DNA from: JBBQZL01 sp038207745
GTDB lineage: Bacteria; Actinomycetota; Thermoleophilia; Solirubrobacterales; 70-9
Direction: 5' to 3'
Assembly: GCA_038207745.1 (NCBI GenBank)
Contig: JBBQZL010000059.1
Coordinates: 1 to 12,981 of the forward strand
DNA length: 12,981 nucleotides
This document shows, piece by piece, positions 1 through 6,288 of this stretch. Position 1 is the first letter of the stretch. Every line of letters starts with the position of its first letter. The notes under the pieces were generated by a model, which made no database searches, was not told the DNA's origin, and was given only the letters and a program-made list of their open reading frames with translations. The translations under genes were made by a program, and so were the position numbers.

Positions 1-433
1 GATCTCCTACTCTGGCGCCGACAATGAGTCGCACCGCCCGGTCATGATCCACCGCGTACTTCTTGGCTCCATGGAGCGGTTTGCAGGAATTCTGATCGAG
101 CACTACGCAGGTAGGTTCCCCACCTGGCTGGCACCGATACAGGCGATCGTTCTACCGGTCGCCGATCGTCACAACGAGTACGCGGCTCGGGTCGCCCGAG
201 AGCTGGGAGAGGCCGGGGTGAGGGTGACTACGGACGAGCGGTCCGAGTCGGTCGGGAAGAAGATCCGCGCCGCAGAGCTGGGCCGCTACCCATACATGTT
301 GGTGGTCGGAGACCGCGAGGAATCCGACCGGGCGGTGGCCGCGAGATCACACGTGGACGGCGAGCTCGGTGCGATGCCGATCGCCGACTTCGCGGTTCGC
401 ATCCAGGAAGAGGTGGGGGGGTCGAAGGCTTGA
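1..433 (+). CDS. thrS: Threonyl-tRNA synthetase, C-terminal part (5' end outside window)
   Basis: The frame is open from base 2 and ends at TGA 431-433, giving the last ~143 residues. It charges tRNA-Thr with threonine in the cytoplasm. Visible are the end of the class II catalytic core, including the motif 3 region (RPVMIHRVLLGSMERF, then ILIEHYAGRFPTWLAP), and a full anticodon-binding domain starting near IQAIVLPVADRHNEYA, with a conserved DERSESVGKKIRAAE stretch and YPYMLVVGDRE. The C-terminal end, where the family usually has a VSVRRR-like strand followed by G-S-M, reads VAARSHVDGELGAMPI, a mild departure but still colinear. infC lies 128 nt downstream on the same strand, the classical thrS-infC neighbourhood known from Escherichia coli and other bacteria. 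No terminator hairpin is obvious between them. Identity is secure from the motif 3 and anticodon-domain pattern. The N-terminal TGS and editing domains lie outside the window. Confidence 0.96.
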   Translation, partial: ISYSGADNESHRPVMIHRVLLGSMERFAGILIEHYAGRFPTWLAPIQAIVLPVADRHNEYAARVARELGEAGVRVTTDERSESVGKKIRAAELGRYPYMLVVGDREESDRAVAARSHVDGELGAMPIADFAVRIQEEVGGSKA

Positions 434-460
434 GATTCACCGGCGTCCGTCCTCTGTGTC

Positions 461-466
461 TATACT
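461..466 (+). promoter_or_regulatory. Possible -10 box for infC
   Basis: TATACT lies in the thrS-infC gap and matches the TATAAT consensus at five of six positions. Transcription would start near 472-474 and leave a leader of about 90 nt before infC. The -35 side is poor: TTCACC sits 19 nt upstream, and the better TTGAGA at 430-435 is 25 nt away. Read-through from thrS is equally possible. Confidence 0.3.
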
Positions 467-514
467 GCGACCACTTGACTTTGAGTACAACAACCCTCGT
501 CCCCGAGCTCATCA

Positions 515-562
515 GTGCCTGACCTCCTGTCCAGCTTGCACTCCAGCTCACCCTCTTCATAG
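515..562 (+). CDS. Possible 15-codon leader peptide before infC
   Basis: GTG at 515 opens a 15-codon frame, VPDLLSSLHSSSPSS, ending at TAG 560-562. The last base of that stop is the first base of the infC GTG, giving a TAGTG stop-start overlap. A weak GAG lies 7 nt upstream of the GTG. infC itself has no visible Shine-Dalgarno site, so re-initiation after this small frame would explain how it is translated. The peptide is rich in serine and leucine. A frame this short could arise by chance, and no homologue is recognised. Confidence 0.22.
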   Translation: MPDLLSSLHSSSPSS

Positions 563-1599
563 TGCCGGTCCCTCGTAGGTTCGACCGCCGGCCGCCCGAA
601 CGCGACCAGACCCGTATCAACGAACGGATCCGGGTCCCGAAGGTTCGCCTGATCGGCGCAGACGGTGAGCAGGTCGGGATCATCGACATCGATGACGCTC
701 TGAAGCGTGCCCAGGAAGCTGATCTCGACCTCGTCGAGGTTGCATCCGCCTCCAAGCCTCCCGTTGCCCGGCTGCTCGACTACTCGAAGTACAAGTATGA
801 GCAGGAGCAGAAGCTGAAGGCCGCGCGCAAACATCAGCAGCAGGTCAACGTTCGCGAGATCAAACTTCGCCCGAAGATCGCCGACCACGACTACAACACC
901 AAGAAGGGCCATGTCGAGCGTTTCCTGCGCCATGGCGACAAGGTCAAGGTGACGATCATGTTCCGCGGCCGCGAGCAGGCCCACCCCGAGCGTGGCCGTG
1001 CCCTGCTCCTGCGTCTCTACGAAGACCTTGGTGATCTCGCGGTGGTTGATCAGCAGCCGCTGCAGGAAGGACGCAACATGAGCATGCTCGTTGCGCCCAC
1101 CCCGGCAGCCACGCGGCCAGACAAGGCGCCCGAGGAGAATGCAGCCGGGCAGGCAACGGCACCAGAGGCAACGCCCACAGCGAAGCCGGAGCCGGCCGCC
1201 GCCGAAGAGCCTGTCGCCAAGCCGGTGCCCACCCCCGGAGCCGCCGAAGAGCCTGTTGTCGAGGCCGCGCCGGCAGCCGAGCCCGTGGATGAGACTCCGG
1301 TCGCGCCGGATCCAGAGCCCGCCGTGGAAGCTGAACCTGCGACCGAGGCCAAGCCCGAGGTCAAGAAGGCAACCCCCGCGAAGCCAAAGGCCGCAGCGAA
1401 ACCAAAGGCTCCGGCCAAGCCGAAGGCGGCGGCGAAGCCCAGGGCTCCGGCCAAGCCGAAGGCGGCGGCGAAGCCCAGGGCAGCCGCAAAGCCGAAAGCT
1501 TCAGCGAAGCCCGCGGCGGCTGCAAAGCCCAAAGCCGCTGCAAAGTCAAGGGCCGCGGCCAAGCCCAAGGCAGCCAAGCCCGCCGACGACGCGAGCTGA
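562..1599 (+). CDS. infC: Translation initiation factor IF-3 with long A/K/P-rich C-terminal tail
   Basis: IF-3 binds the 30S subunit, keeps it apart from 50S and checks start-codon/initiator-tRNA pairing. Residues 17-181 are a full IF-3: the N-domain (TRINERIRVPKVRLIGADGEQ, with ALKRAQEADLDLVEV), the linker helix (DYSKYKYEQEQKLKAARKHQ) and the C-domain (VREIKLRPKIADHDYNTK, FLRHGDKVKVTIMFRGRE). Bacterial IF-3 is usually about 170-200 residues; this one is 345. Residues 182-266 are a low-complexity Pro/Ala/Glu stretch, and 267-340 are repeats of A-K-P-K/R-A-A resembling histone H1 tails. Myxococcus IF-3 (DsgA) is a known precedent for a functional C-terminal extension. The GTG start is chosen because the conserved region begins about 17 residues later and no better codon is near; no Shine-Dalgarno is visible. 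The frame is continuous through the repeats, so the tail is not a frameshift artefact. Role of the tail: unknown. Confidence 0.95.
   Translation: MPVPRRFDRRPPERDQTRINERIRVPKVRLIGADGEQVGIIDIDDALKRAQEADLDLVEVASASKPPVARLLDYSKYKYEQEQKLKAARKHQQQVNVREIKLRPKIADHDYNTKKGHVERFLRHGDKVKVTIMFRGREQAHPERGRALLLRLYEDLGDLAVVDQQPLQEGRNMSMLVAPTPAATRPDKAPEENAAGQATAPEATPTAKPEPAAAEEPVAKPVPTPGAAEEPVVEAAPAAEPVDETPVAPDPEPAVEAEPATEAKPEVKKATPAKPKAAAKPKAPAKPKAAAKPRAPAKPKAAAKPRAAAKPKASAKPAAAAKPKAAAKSRAAAKPKAAKPADDAS
1407..1478 (+). repeat. Perfect 36-bp tandem duplication inside infC
   Basis: Bases 1407-1442 and 1443-1478 are identical. The unit encodes 12 residues (APAKPKAAAKPR) in the IF-3 tail, and looser copies lie on both sides. 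Identity at the DNA level, including third positions, points to a recent slippage or unequal-exchange event. Confidence 0.9.
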
Positions 1600-1659
1600 C
1601 CCGGGTCAAACCCTGGCAGTCGGGTCTCACCCGGCTCCGGAAGCCGCAAGTGTCCTGCC

Positions 1660-1682
1660 CTGGGTCCGCATACCGGACCCAG
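1660..1682. terminator. Perfect 9-bp hairpin between convergent infC and wecB
   Basis: CTGGGTCCG (1660-1668) pairs perfectly with CGGACCCAG (1674-1682) around a 5-nt loop. It lies 61 nt after the infC stop and 60 nt after the convergent wecB stop, so it could end transcription from both sides. Neither flank has an immediate U-tract; a short TTTT follows at 1701-1704 on the plus side, inside the small palindrome CTCAATTTTGAG (1696-1707). Actinobacterial terminators often lack a U-tract, but activity here is inferred. Confidence 0.6.
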
Positions 1683-1742
1683 AACGTGACAGCCCCTCAA
1701 TTTTGAGCATCGATGCGCGGAGTCAACTGAGCGTGCGGGGAA

Positions 1743-2831
1743 CTACCGGCGCTGTCCCAGCCAGTCCAATGTCACATCTGCGAGTCGATCTGAGGCATGC
1801 CCGTCCCATAGTGGTGGAGGTTCAGCTGGTGAGGCAGACGCCCCGTCGAGCTTTTCCGGTATCTCCGATATCGCCTCGGGGTCGAGCCCGAGCAGTTGAT
1901 TGGTCCCCGCCCGGATGGTGACCGGTCGTTCGGTGTTGTCGCGCAGGGTGAAGCATGGGATGCCCAGGTAGGTCGTCTCCTCCTGGATGCCGCCGGAATC
2001 GGTCAGCACGCCCTTGGCGTCGCTGATCAGCGAAAGGAAATCGATGTAGCCGACCGGGTCGATCAGACGCAGACCGGGGGCGTCGAGCTCGAAACCCTCC
2101 ATCATTTTGCGGGTCCGTGGGTGGACCGGGAAGAGGACCGGCATCTGCTCCGCGACTTCGGCAATCCGCCGCATCGTCGTCTCGAGCAGCGGGCCGTCGA
2201 CGAGCGCCGGGCGGTGAAGGGTGACGAGGAGATACTCGCCTGGCGCGACGCCGGCGCCCGCAGCGGCGCCTGCCGCCGAAATACGATCTCGGAGGGCGAC
2301 CAATGTGTCGATCATCGTGTTGCCGACGAAGTGCATCCGCTGGTCAGGAATGCCTTCCGCGCGCAGATTCTCGATCGCCTCGTCGGAGTGCAGGAAGAGC
2401 AGATCCGAGATCACGTCGGTGAGGATGCGGTTGACCTCCTCGGGCATCGTGCGATCAAAGCTGCGCAGCCCCGACTCGATATGCCCGACCGGGATCAGCA
2501 ATTTCGCCGCCGTGATCGCGGCAGCCATGGTCGAGTTGACGTCGCCTGGGACCAGGACGAGACTGGGCCGTTCATCGACAAGGATCGGTTCGAGGCGCTC
2601 CATGACCCGCGCGGTCTGCTGGGCGTGGCTGCCGGAGCCGATCTCGAGCATGTGATCGGGCTCGGTGACGCCCAGTTCCTCGAAGAATATCTCCGACATC
2701 ATCCGATCGTAGTGCTGCCCGGTATGGACGATCGTGTGCCCCGCATCCGGAGCCCGCCGACGCATGGCCGCGATCACCGGAGCGGTTTTGACGAAGTTCG
2801 GTCTGGTTCCGATCACGTAGAGAAATCGCAT
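1743..2831 (-). CDS. wecB: UDP-N-acetylglucosamine 2-epimerase (non-hydrolysing)
   Basis: This enzyme interconverts UDP-GlcNAc and UDP-ManNAc, giving ManNAc or ManNAcA for surface glycans. The 362-residue protein has the usual family length. Motifs in order: VIGTRPNFVKTAPV (7-19), HTGQH (36-40), PGDVNST (95-101), GHIESGLRS (116-124), MPEEVNRILTD (129-139, holding the conserved acidic pair), FVGNTMID (168-175), TLHRP (204-208), PVHPRTR (235-241), TDSGGIQEET (277-286) and RDNTERPVTIRAGT (297-310). The HR motif is followed by ALVD where many relatives have SNVD. The frame stays open upstream to 3146, but the start at 2831 places GTRP seven residues in, as in known members, and a longer start would run through the divergent aminotransferase. 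No WecC-type dehydrogenase is in the window, so the fate of UDP-ManNAc is not shown. A TANNNT box just upstream suggests near-leaderless expression. Confidence 0.94.
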   Translation of the reverse strand: MRFLYVIGTRPNFVKTAPVIAAMRRRAPDAGHTIVHTGQHYDRMMSEIFFEELGVTEPDHMLEIGSGSHAQQTARVMERLEPILVDERPSLVLVPGDVNSTMAAAITAAKLLIPVGHIESGLRSFDRTMPEEVNRILTDVISDLLFLHSDEAIENLRAEGIPDQRMHFVGNTMIDTLVALRDRISAAGAAAGAGVAPGEYLLVTLHRPALVDGPLLETTMRRIAEVAEQMPVLFPVHPRTRKMMEGFELDAPGLRLIDPVGYIDFLSLISDAKGVLTDSGGIQEETTYLGIPCFTLRDNTERPVTIRAGTNQLLGLDPEAISEIPEKLDGASASPAEPPPLWDGHASDRLADVTLDWLGQRR

Positions 2832-2839
2832 CGCGCCGC

Positions 2840-2866
2840 AGACTATCCATGCCTGCAGCCGTTCAA
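2840..2866 (-). promoter_or_regulatory. Candidate near-leaderless promoter of wecB
   Basis: On the minus strand TTGAAC (2861-2866) is followed after 15 nt by TAGTCT (2840-2845), a TANNNT box, and the wecB ATG begins 8 nt later. Transcription would start about at, or 1-2 nt before, the ATG. This fits the lack of any Shine-Dalgarno site. The 15-nt spacer is short, so the -35 assignment is uncertain. Confidence 0.4.
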
Positions 2867-2886
2867 TCAGGATCCTCGCCCGATCG

Positions 2887-4107
2887 ATGATTGAATCCCC
2901 GGTCATGCTGACCACCGGAGACACCCTTGACGGCGACCGCGAATCCGAGGACGTGGATCGACAGATCAGCGAGGCCGCACCATCGATCCCGGTCTTCGAT
3001 CTGCGGATGGAACAGGAGGATCTCGATGCGGTCGAGGCTGTTCTGCGGTCCGGGTGGTGGACGATGGGCCCGAAAGTCGCCGAGTTCGAGCAGCGCTTCG
3101 CCGAGCACCTCGGCTCACGACACGTAATCGCCGTCTCGAGTTGCACCGCAGCCCTTCATGTGGCCCTGCTTGCGGCCGGGATCGGGCCTGGTGACGAGGT
3201 GATCGTTCCCTCCTTCACGTTTGTCGCGACGGTTGCCACAGTGGTTCAGGCCGGCGCAACCCCGGTATTTGCCGACATCGTCGGACCCGGCGATCTCTGC
3301 ATGGATCCGGAGCACGCCGCCTCCTTGATCACCCCGGCGACAAAGGCGATCGTCACCGTCCACTACGGCGGCTACGCGGCAGCACCGGCGAGGCTCAGGG
3401 AGACATGCGACGAACATGGGCTTCTCTTTCACGAAGATTGCGCACACGCTCCCTACGCGGAGTACGACGGGCGCAATCTCGGCACCTTCGGTCACTCCGG
3501 TGCATTCAGCTTCTTTCCGAACAAGGTTCTCGGAATCGGCGAGGGAGGAGCGATCTGCACCGACAGTGACGAGACCGCGAGGCTGGCGAGGCTGCTTCGC
3601 TCGCAGGGCATGAGCAGCGGAACGGCAGAGCGAAGCGCCGGAGAGACCAATGGCTATGACGTCACCCTGGCAGGCTTCAACTATCGGATGGACGAGCCGC
3701 GGGCGGCCCTGCTCACATCTCGCTTTGCCCGGCTACCGGCGGAGATAGCGCGGCGCCGGGAATTGACAATGATGTACCGGGATCTTCTCGCGTCTCAGGA
3801 CGGCGTTTCAGTTCCATTCAGCGACGAGCAGGTCAAGACGTCATCGGCGTACTCAATGAGCGTTCTGCTGGCGGACCCGATCCGCAAGAACGAGGTCAGG
3901 ACCGAGCTCCACGAGCGAGGAGTCCAGACGACCACGATGTACACCGGTGTGCACGAGTTCAGCGCCTACCGGGAACGCTTCCCCGGCGTCTCGCTGCCAC
4001 GAACCGAGCTCGCCTCCCGGACCCAGCTGAACCTGCCGCTGTTTGCCCACATGACCGATGAACAGGTGCACCGCGTTGTCACGGTTCTGGCGGAGGTTCT
4101 CGCGTGA
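2887..4107 (+). CDS. DegT/DnrJ/EryC1-family PLP aminotransferase (first of pair)
   Basis: Family members transfer an amino group from glutamate or a similar donor to a keto-sugar nucleotide, using pyridoxal phosphate. The 406 residues fit once an extra ~33-residue poorly conserved N-terminus is allowed. Visible: SGWWTMGP (55-62), the phosphate-binding VSSCTAALH (83-91), GPGDEVIVPSFTFVAT (100-115), HEDCAHA (182-188) with D184 under the PLP ring, SFFPNK (208-213) with K213 as the Schiff-base lysine, GEGGAICTD (218-226) and GFNYRMDEPRAAL (263-275). The loop that in many relatives reads like T-W-D/E-R-H-R-G-H is altered here to GTAERSAGETNGYDV (245-259). The gene is divergent from wecB, with 55 nt between starts, and overlaps the next gene by 4 nt. 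The start is uncertain: ATG 2905 or GTG 2953 are alternatives and none has a good Shine-Dalgarno. The substrate cannot be read from the sequence. Confidence 0.9.
   Translation: MIESPVMLTTGDTLDGDRESEDVDRQISEAAPSIPVFDLRMEQEDLDAVEAVLRSGWWTMGPKVAEFEQRFAEHLGSRHVIAVSSCTAALHVALLAAGIGPGDEVIVPSFTFVATVATVVQAGATPVFADIVGPGDLCMDPEHAASLITPATKAIVTVHYGGYAAAPARLRETCDEHGLLFHEDCAHAPYAEYDGRNLGTFGHSGAFSFFPNKVLGIGEGGAICTDSDETARLARLLRSQGMSSGTAERSAGETNGYDVTLAGFNYRMDEPRAALLTSRFARLPAEIARRRELTMMYRDLLASQDGVSVPFSDEQVKTSSAYSMSVLLADPIRKNEVRTELHERGVQTTTMYTGVHEFSAYRERFPGVSLPRTELASRTQLNLPLFAHMTDEQVHRVVTVLAEVLA
4092..4096 (+). promoter_or_regulatory. Ribosome binding site of second aminotransferase
   Basis: GGAGG lies inside the end of the first aminotransferase gene, 7 nt before the GTG at 4104. 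It fixes the start of the second gene and, with the GTGA stop-start overlap, supports translational coupling. Confidence 0.8.
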
Positions 4108-5252
4108 ACTGGAAGGTGCCGCTGGTCGAAATTGCCGCAACGGACGAAGACGTCGCGGCCGTAATGGAGTGTCTCGAGTCAGGTTGGCTGACCCTCGGGC
4201 CCCGCACCCAGAATTTCGAGACCGCCTTGGCCGAGATGGTCGGAACCGAGCATGCGGTCGCGGTGTCAAGCGGGTCGGCTGCATTGCATCTGGCGATGCG
4301 CTCGGCGGGCATCGGCCCCAGGGACCAGGTGATCGTTCCGTCGATGAGCTTCGTCGCATGCGCCCATGCTGTAGCCCACTGTGGAGCAGAGGTCGTCTTC
4401 TGCGACTCGGTCGGGGCGGGAAATCCCAATCTCGATCCGGCTTCGGTCGAGGCATTGATCGGGCCCCGTACACGCGCTGTCCTGGCCGTCCACATGTGGG
4501 GATATCCGGCACGCGTGACCGAGCTGCGGCAACTCTGCGATCAGCACGGGATCATCCTGATCGAGGACTGTGCAGACTCGATCATGGCCGGAACGCCCGA
4601 TGGCTTCACCACGGGTACCGTCGGGCTGGCCTCATGCTTCAGTTTCTTTTCAAAGACCCAGCTCCCGGTCGGCGAGGGCGGCATGATCCTGACCGATGAC
4701 GAGACACTGGCTGCGAGCGCGAGGTCGCTGCGCTCGCACGCGATGAGTTCGGTCACCTGGGAGCGCCATCGCGGGCACGGACTGGGTTACGACGTAACCG
4801 ATATCGGTTTCAATTACCGGATTGACGAGCCACGATCGGCGCTGGGGCTGAGCAGAATCAGGTCCCTTTCCGCGGACATCGGGGCGAGGCGGGCTGCTGT
4901 GACGAAATACCGGGCGGCCCTGGCGGGGCTCGAGGGACTGGAGATCCCGTTCACCGATCGGGAGGCCGGGCTTTCGTCGCACTTCGTCTTCCCGGTGCTT
5001 GTCCCGGATCGCACACGGCGCGAAGAAATTCGCGCGAAGCTCGTGGCTGTGGGGGTCCAGACGACCCGGTACCCCGCAATTCACCGGCTGACGCTATACG
5101 CAGACTCCGCCACCGACCAGGATCTTCCCAGGGCCTCGGACATTGCCGACCGGCACCTTGGTCTACCGGTACATGCCCTGTTGACCGATCAGCAGATCGA
5201 TCTGGTTGTCGGTGCACTTGGAGAGGCGTTGGAGGAGACAGGCCCGACCTGA
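4104..5252 (+). CDS. DegT/DnrJ/EryC1-family PLP aminotransferase (second of pair)
   Basis: This is a 382-residue sugar-type PLP aminotransferase clearly homologous along its length to the gene before it; both share SGW-T-GP, AVSS-AALH, AGIGP-D-VIVPS, GYDVT, GFNYR-DEPR-AL blocks. Seen: VSSGSAALH (54-62), GPRDQVIVPSMSFVA (71-85), IEDCADS (153-159) with D155, FSFFSK (179-184) with K184 as the PLP lysine, VGEGGMILTDD (189-199), a well-kept TWERHRGHGLGYDVTDIGFN loop (218-237) and NYRIDEPRSAL (238-248). The conserved loop makes it the more canonical of the two. The GTG start overlaps the previous stop (GTGA) behind a GGAGG site. The gene ends 11 nt from the convergent methyltransferase. A tandem duplication followed by specialisation is likely. 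The two could act on different keto-sugars or form a heterodimer; neither is shown by the sequence. Confidence 0.92.
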   Translation: MNWKVPLVEIAATDEDVAAVMECLESGWLTLGPRTQNFETALAEMVGTEHAVAVSSGSAALHLAMRSAGIGPRDQVIVPSMSFVACAHAVAHCGAEVVFCDSVGAGNPNLDPASVEALIGPRTRAVLAVHMWGYPARVTELRQLCDQHGIILIEDCADSIMAGTPDGFTTGTVGLASCFSFFSKTQLPVGEGGMILTDDETLAASARSLRSHAMSSVTWERHRGHGLGYDVTDIGFNYRIDEPRSALGLSRIRSLSADIGARRAAVTKYRAALAGLEGLEIPFTDREAGLSSHFVFPVLVPDRTRREEIRAKLVAVGVQTTRYPAIHRLTLYADSATDQDLPRASDIADRHLGLPVHALLTDQQIDLVVGALGEALEETGPT

Positions 5253-5264
5253 CCCGGCGGGCCT
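5240..5264. terminator. Hairpin over two convergent stop codons
   Basis: AGGCCCG (5240-5246) pairs with CGGGCCT (5258-5264) around an 11-nt loop holding the aminotransferase stop (5250-5252). The last stem base is also the edge of the methyltransferase stop (5264-5266). It may serve as a shared terminator in an 11-nt gap. No U-tract is present on either side. Confidence 0.45.
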
Positions 5265-6094
5265 CAGTCCGAGCCCGTCAAGACCTTTGTCGCGTGCACC
5301 CACTTGTCCGGATGCAGGCCATCGCGACGTGCCTCGTAACCCAAAGCCTCAAGCTGTTCGATGCACTCCTCGGCCGGGTATCCGAACTCGGGATGGGCTT
5401 CGACGCGTAGACATTTCACCCTCTCGATCCAACGGCCGCCTGATTCGAAGACGCGGCGCTCTGATCCTTCGATTGTCACATGCATGTAATCGATCAGGCC
5501 GTCCGGCAGGTGGCGATCGAGTATCGCGTCGATCGTGAGAGCGGTCAGTGATCCGGCGTCCTGTTCGTCCGGCCGCCGCTCGCGGACCGTGAATCCGTGT
5601 TCGCCGTAGCTGCTCGTCTGATCGACGATCAGCTCGGTCTGCTTGTCCCAGACCCCGGCCTGGACAATTGTGCAACGGTCTCCGAAGTGGGCAAGATTGA
5701 GTCTCGCGATTGCAGCATTGCCGGAGTCCGGTTCGACCCCGACGATCCGCGCATCGGGATAGTGCACGGCCAGGGCGCTCAGGCAGGCGCCCATATTGGA
5801 ACCCAGCTCGCAGATCTGCCGAACCTGATCCGGTTCGGGTGCCGGATCGGGGAGATGCAGATCGTCGGCGTAGTAATAGCTCGCGTTGAGGAGGTCGCTG
5901 GTTCCAGGGCGAACCGAGAGGGTTCGGCCGTCGAGCTTCTTCATCGGAATTGCAACGGGGCCGTTTCGAAGGCCGGTTCGCGCCCGCAGATGCATCTCGG
6001 CGACACGCAATGCGCCGCTGGTTCCGGCTGACATCGCCATCTGCCTCGCAAGGTTGCGGCGATAGGCATTCAGTCTTGAGAAGAGTCCTGTCAT
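5264..6094 (-). CDS. FkbM-family SAM-dependent methyltransferase
   Basis: FkbM-type enzymes usually O-methylate hydroxyls of sugars, glycolipids or secondary metabolites using S-adenosylmethionine. The 276-residue protein has motif I at 94-103 (ICELGSNMGA, the E/D-x-G-x-N-x-G pattern), the acidic end of the next strand at VGVEPDSGN (118-126), VTIEGSERRVFE (206-217), matching the FkbM block usually written K-I-D-x-E-G-x-E but with V-T in place of I-D, and LRVEAHPE (229-236). The first ~50 residues are basic and without a signal peptide or obvious membrane segment. The gene converges on the aminotransferase pair with an 11-nt gap, so it may act on the same glycan, but it is transcribed on its own. 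ATG 6094 is chosen because a TAGAAT box sits six bases before it and no Shine-Dalgarno is present. The acceptor substrate is unknown. Confidence 0.85.
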   Translation of the reverse strand: MTGLFSRLNAYRRNLARQMAMSAGTSGALRVAEMHLRARTGLRNGPVAIPMKKLDGRTLSVRPGTSDLLNASYYYADDLHLPDPAPEPDQVRQICELGSNMGACLSALAVHYPDARIVGVEPDSGNAAIARLNLAHFGDRCTIVQAGVWDKQTELIVDQTSSYGEHGFTVRERRPDEQDAGSLTALTIDAILDRHLPDGLIDYMHVTIEGSERRVFESGGRWIERVKCLRVEAHPEFGYPAEECIEQLEALGYEARRDGLHPDKWVHATKVLTGSD

Positions 6095-6100
6095 GCGCGG

Positions 6101-6106
6101 ATTCTA
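6101..6106 (-). promoter_or_regulatory. Candidate leaderless -10 box of the fkbM-type gene
   Basis: On the minus strand TAGAAT (five of six to TATAAT) is separated by 6 nt from the ATG at 6094, so transcription should begin at the A of the start codon. No Shine-Dalgarno exists. A tandem GTGACT GTGACT (plus strand 6113-6124) lies roughly 7-18 nt further upstream, near the usual -35 area; no TTGACA-like hexamer is present. Confidence 0.5.
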
Positions 6107-6245
6107 GTGCAGGTGACTGTGACTGAGTCTGCTGTCGATCCTCATCCGACGCGGCGGGAGGGGATTGTCGCAGGGCCGACCGATCACCTTGAGGGTCACG
6201 CGGCGATACGCTCGCCGAATCGGCATCGGCAGATCCGGGGCCGAC

Positions 6246-6280
6246 GATAATCTGGCTGAAAGCCGGCAAACAGCCGGCAA
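6246..6280 (+). promoter_or_regulatory. -10-like box and GCCGGC direct repeat/hairpin before membrane-protein gene
   Basis: GATAAT (6246-6251) resembles a -10 box. Just after it AGCCGGCAA occurs twice (6261-6269 and 6272-6280), 11 bp apart, about one helical turn. Because GCCGGC is self-complementary, the copies can also pair as a 6-bp GC hairpin with an AAACA loop in the RNA, directly ahead of the GGAG site at 6289-6292. It could be an operator or a translation-control hairpin; both are inferences. Confidence 0.35.
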
Positions 6281-6288
6281 GTGATCAT

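Noticed and set aside
475..480. TTGACT as a -35 box for infC
   Set aside because: At 16-18 nt downstream only CGTCCC-like sequence is present, without a -10 match.
1369..1590. The infC repeat tract as a CRISPR-like or mobile repeat
   Set aside because: Units are adjacent, without spacers, keep the reading frame and encode a regular peptide; they are coding repeats.
1050..1700. Long Ala/Gly-rich frame antisense to the infC tail
   Set aside because: It mirrors the repetitive GC-rich sequence of infC, whose sense frame has a complete IF-3 domain; such antisense frames are common in high-GC DNA.
1896..2894. 332-codon plus-strand frame opposite wecB
   Set aside because: Composition is rich in His/Arg/Asp from complemented codons, no motif is recognised, and the wecB frame explains the region fully.
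2832..3146. An upstream extension of the wecB reading frame by 105 codons
   Set aside because: The extra residues are Arg/Ser-rich with no family similarity and lie antisense to the 5' end of the aminotransferase gene. The start at 2831 puts the GTRP motif at the normal place.
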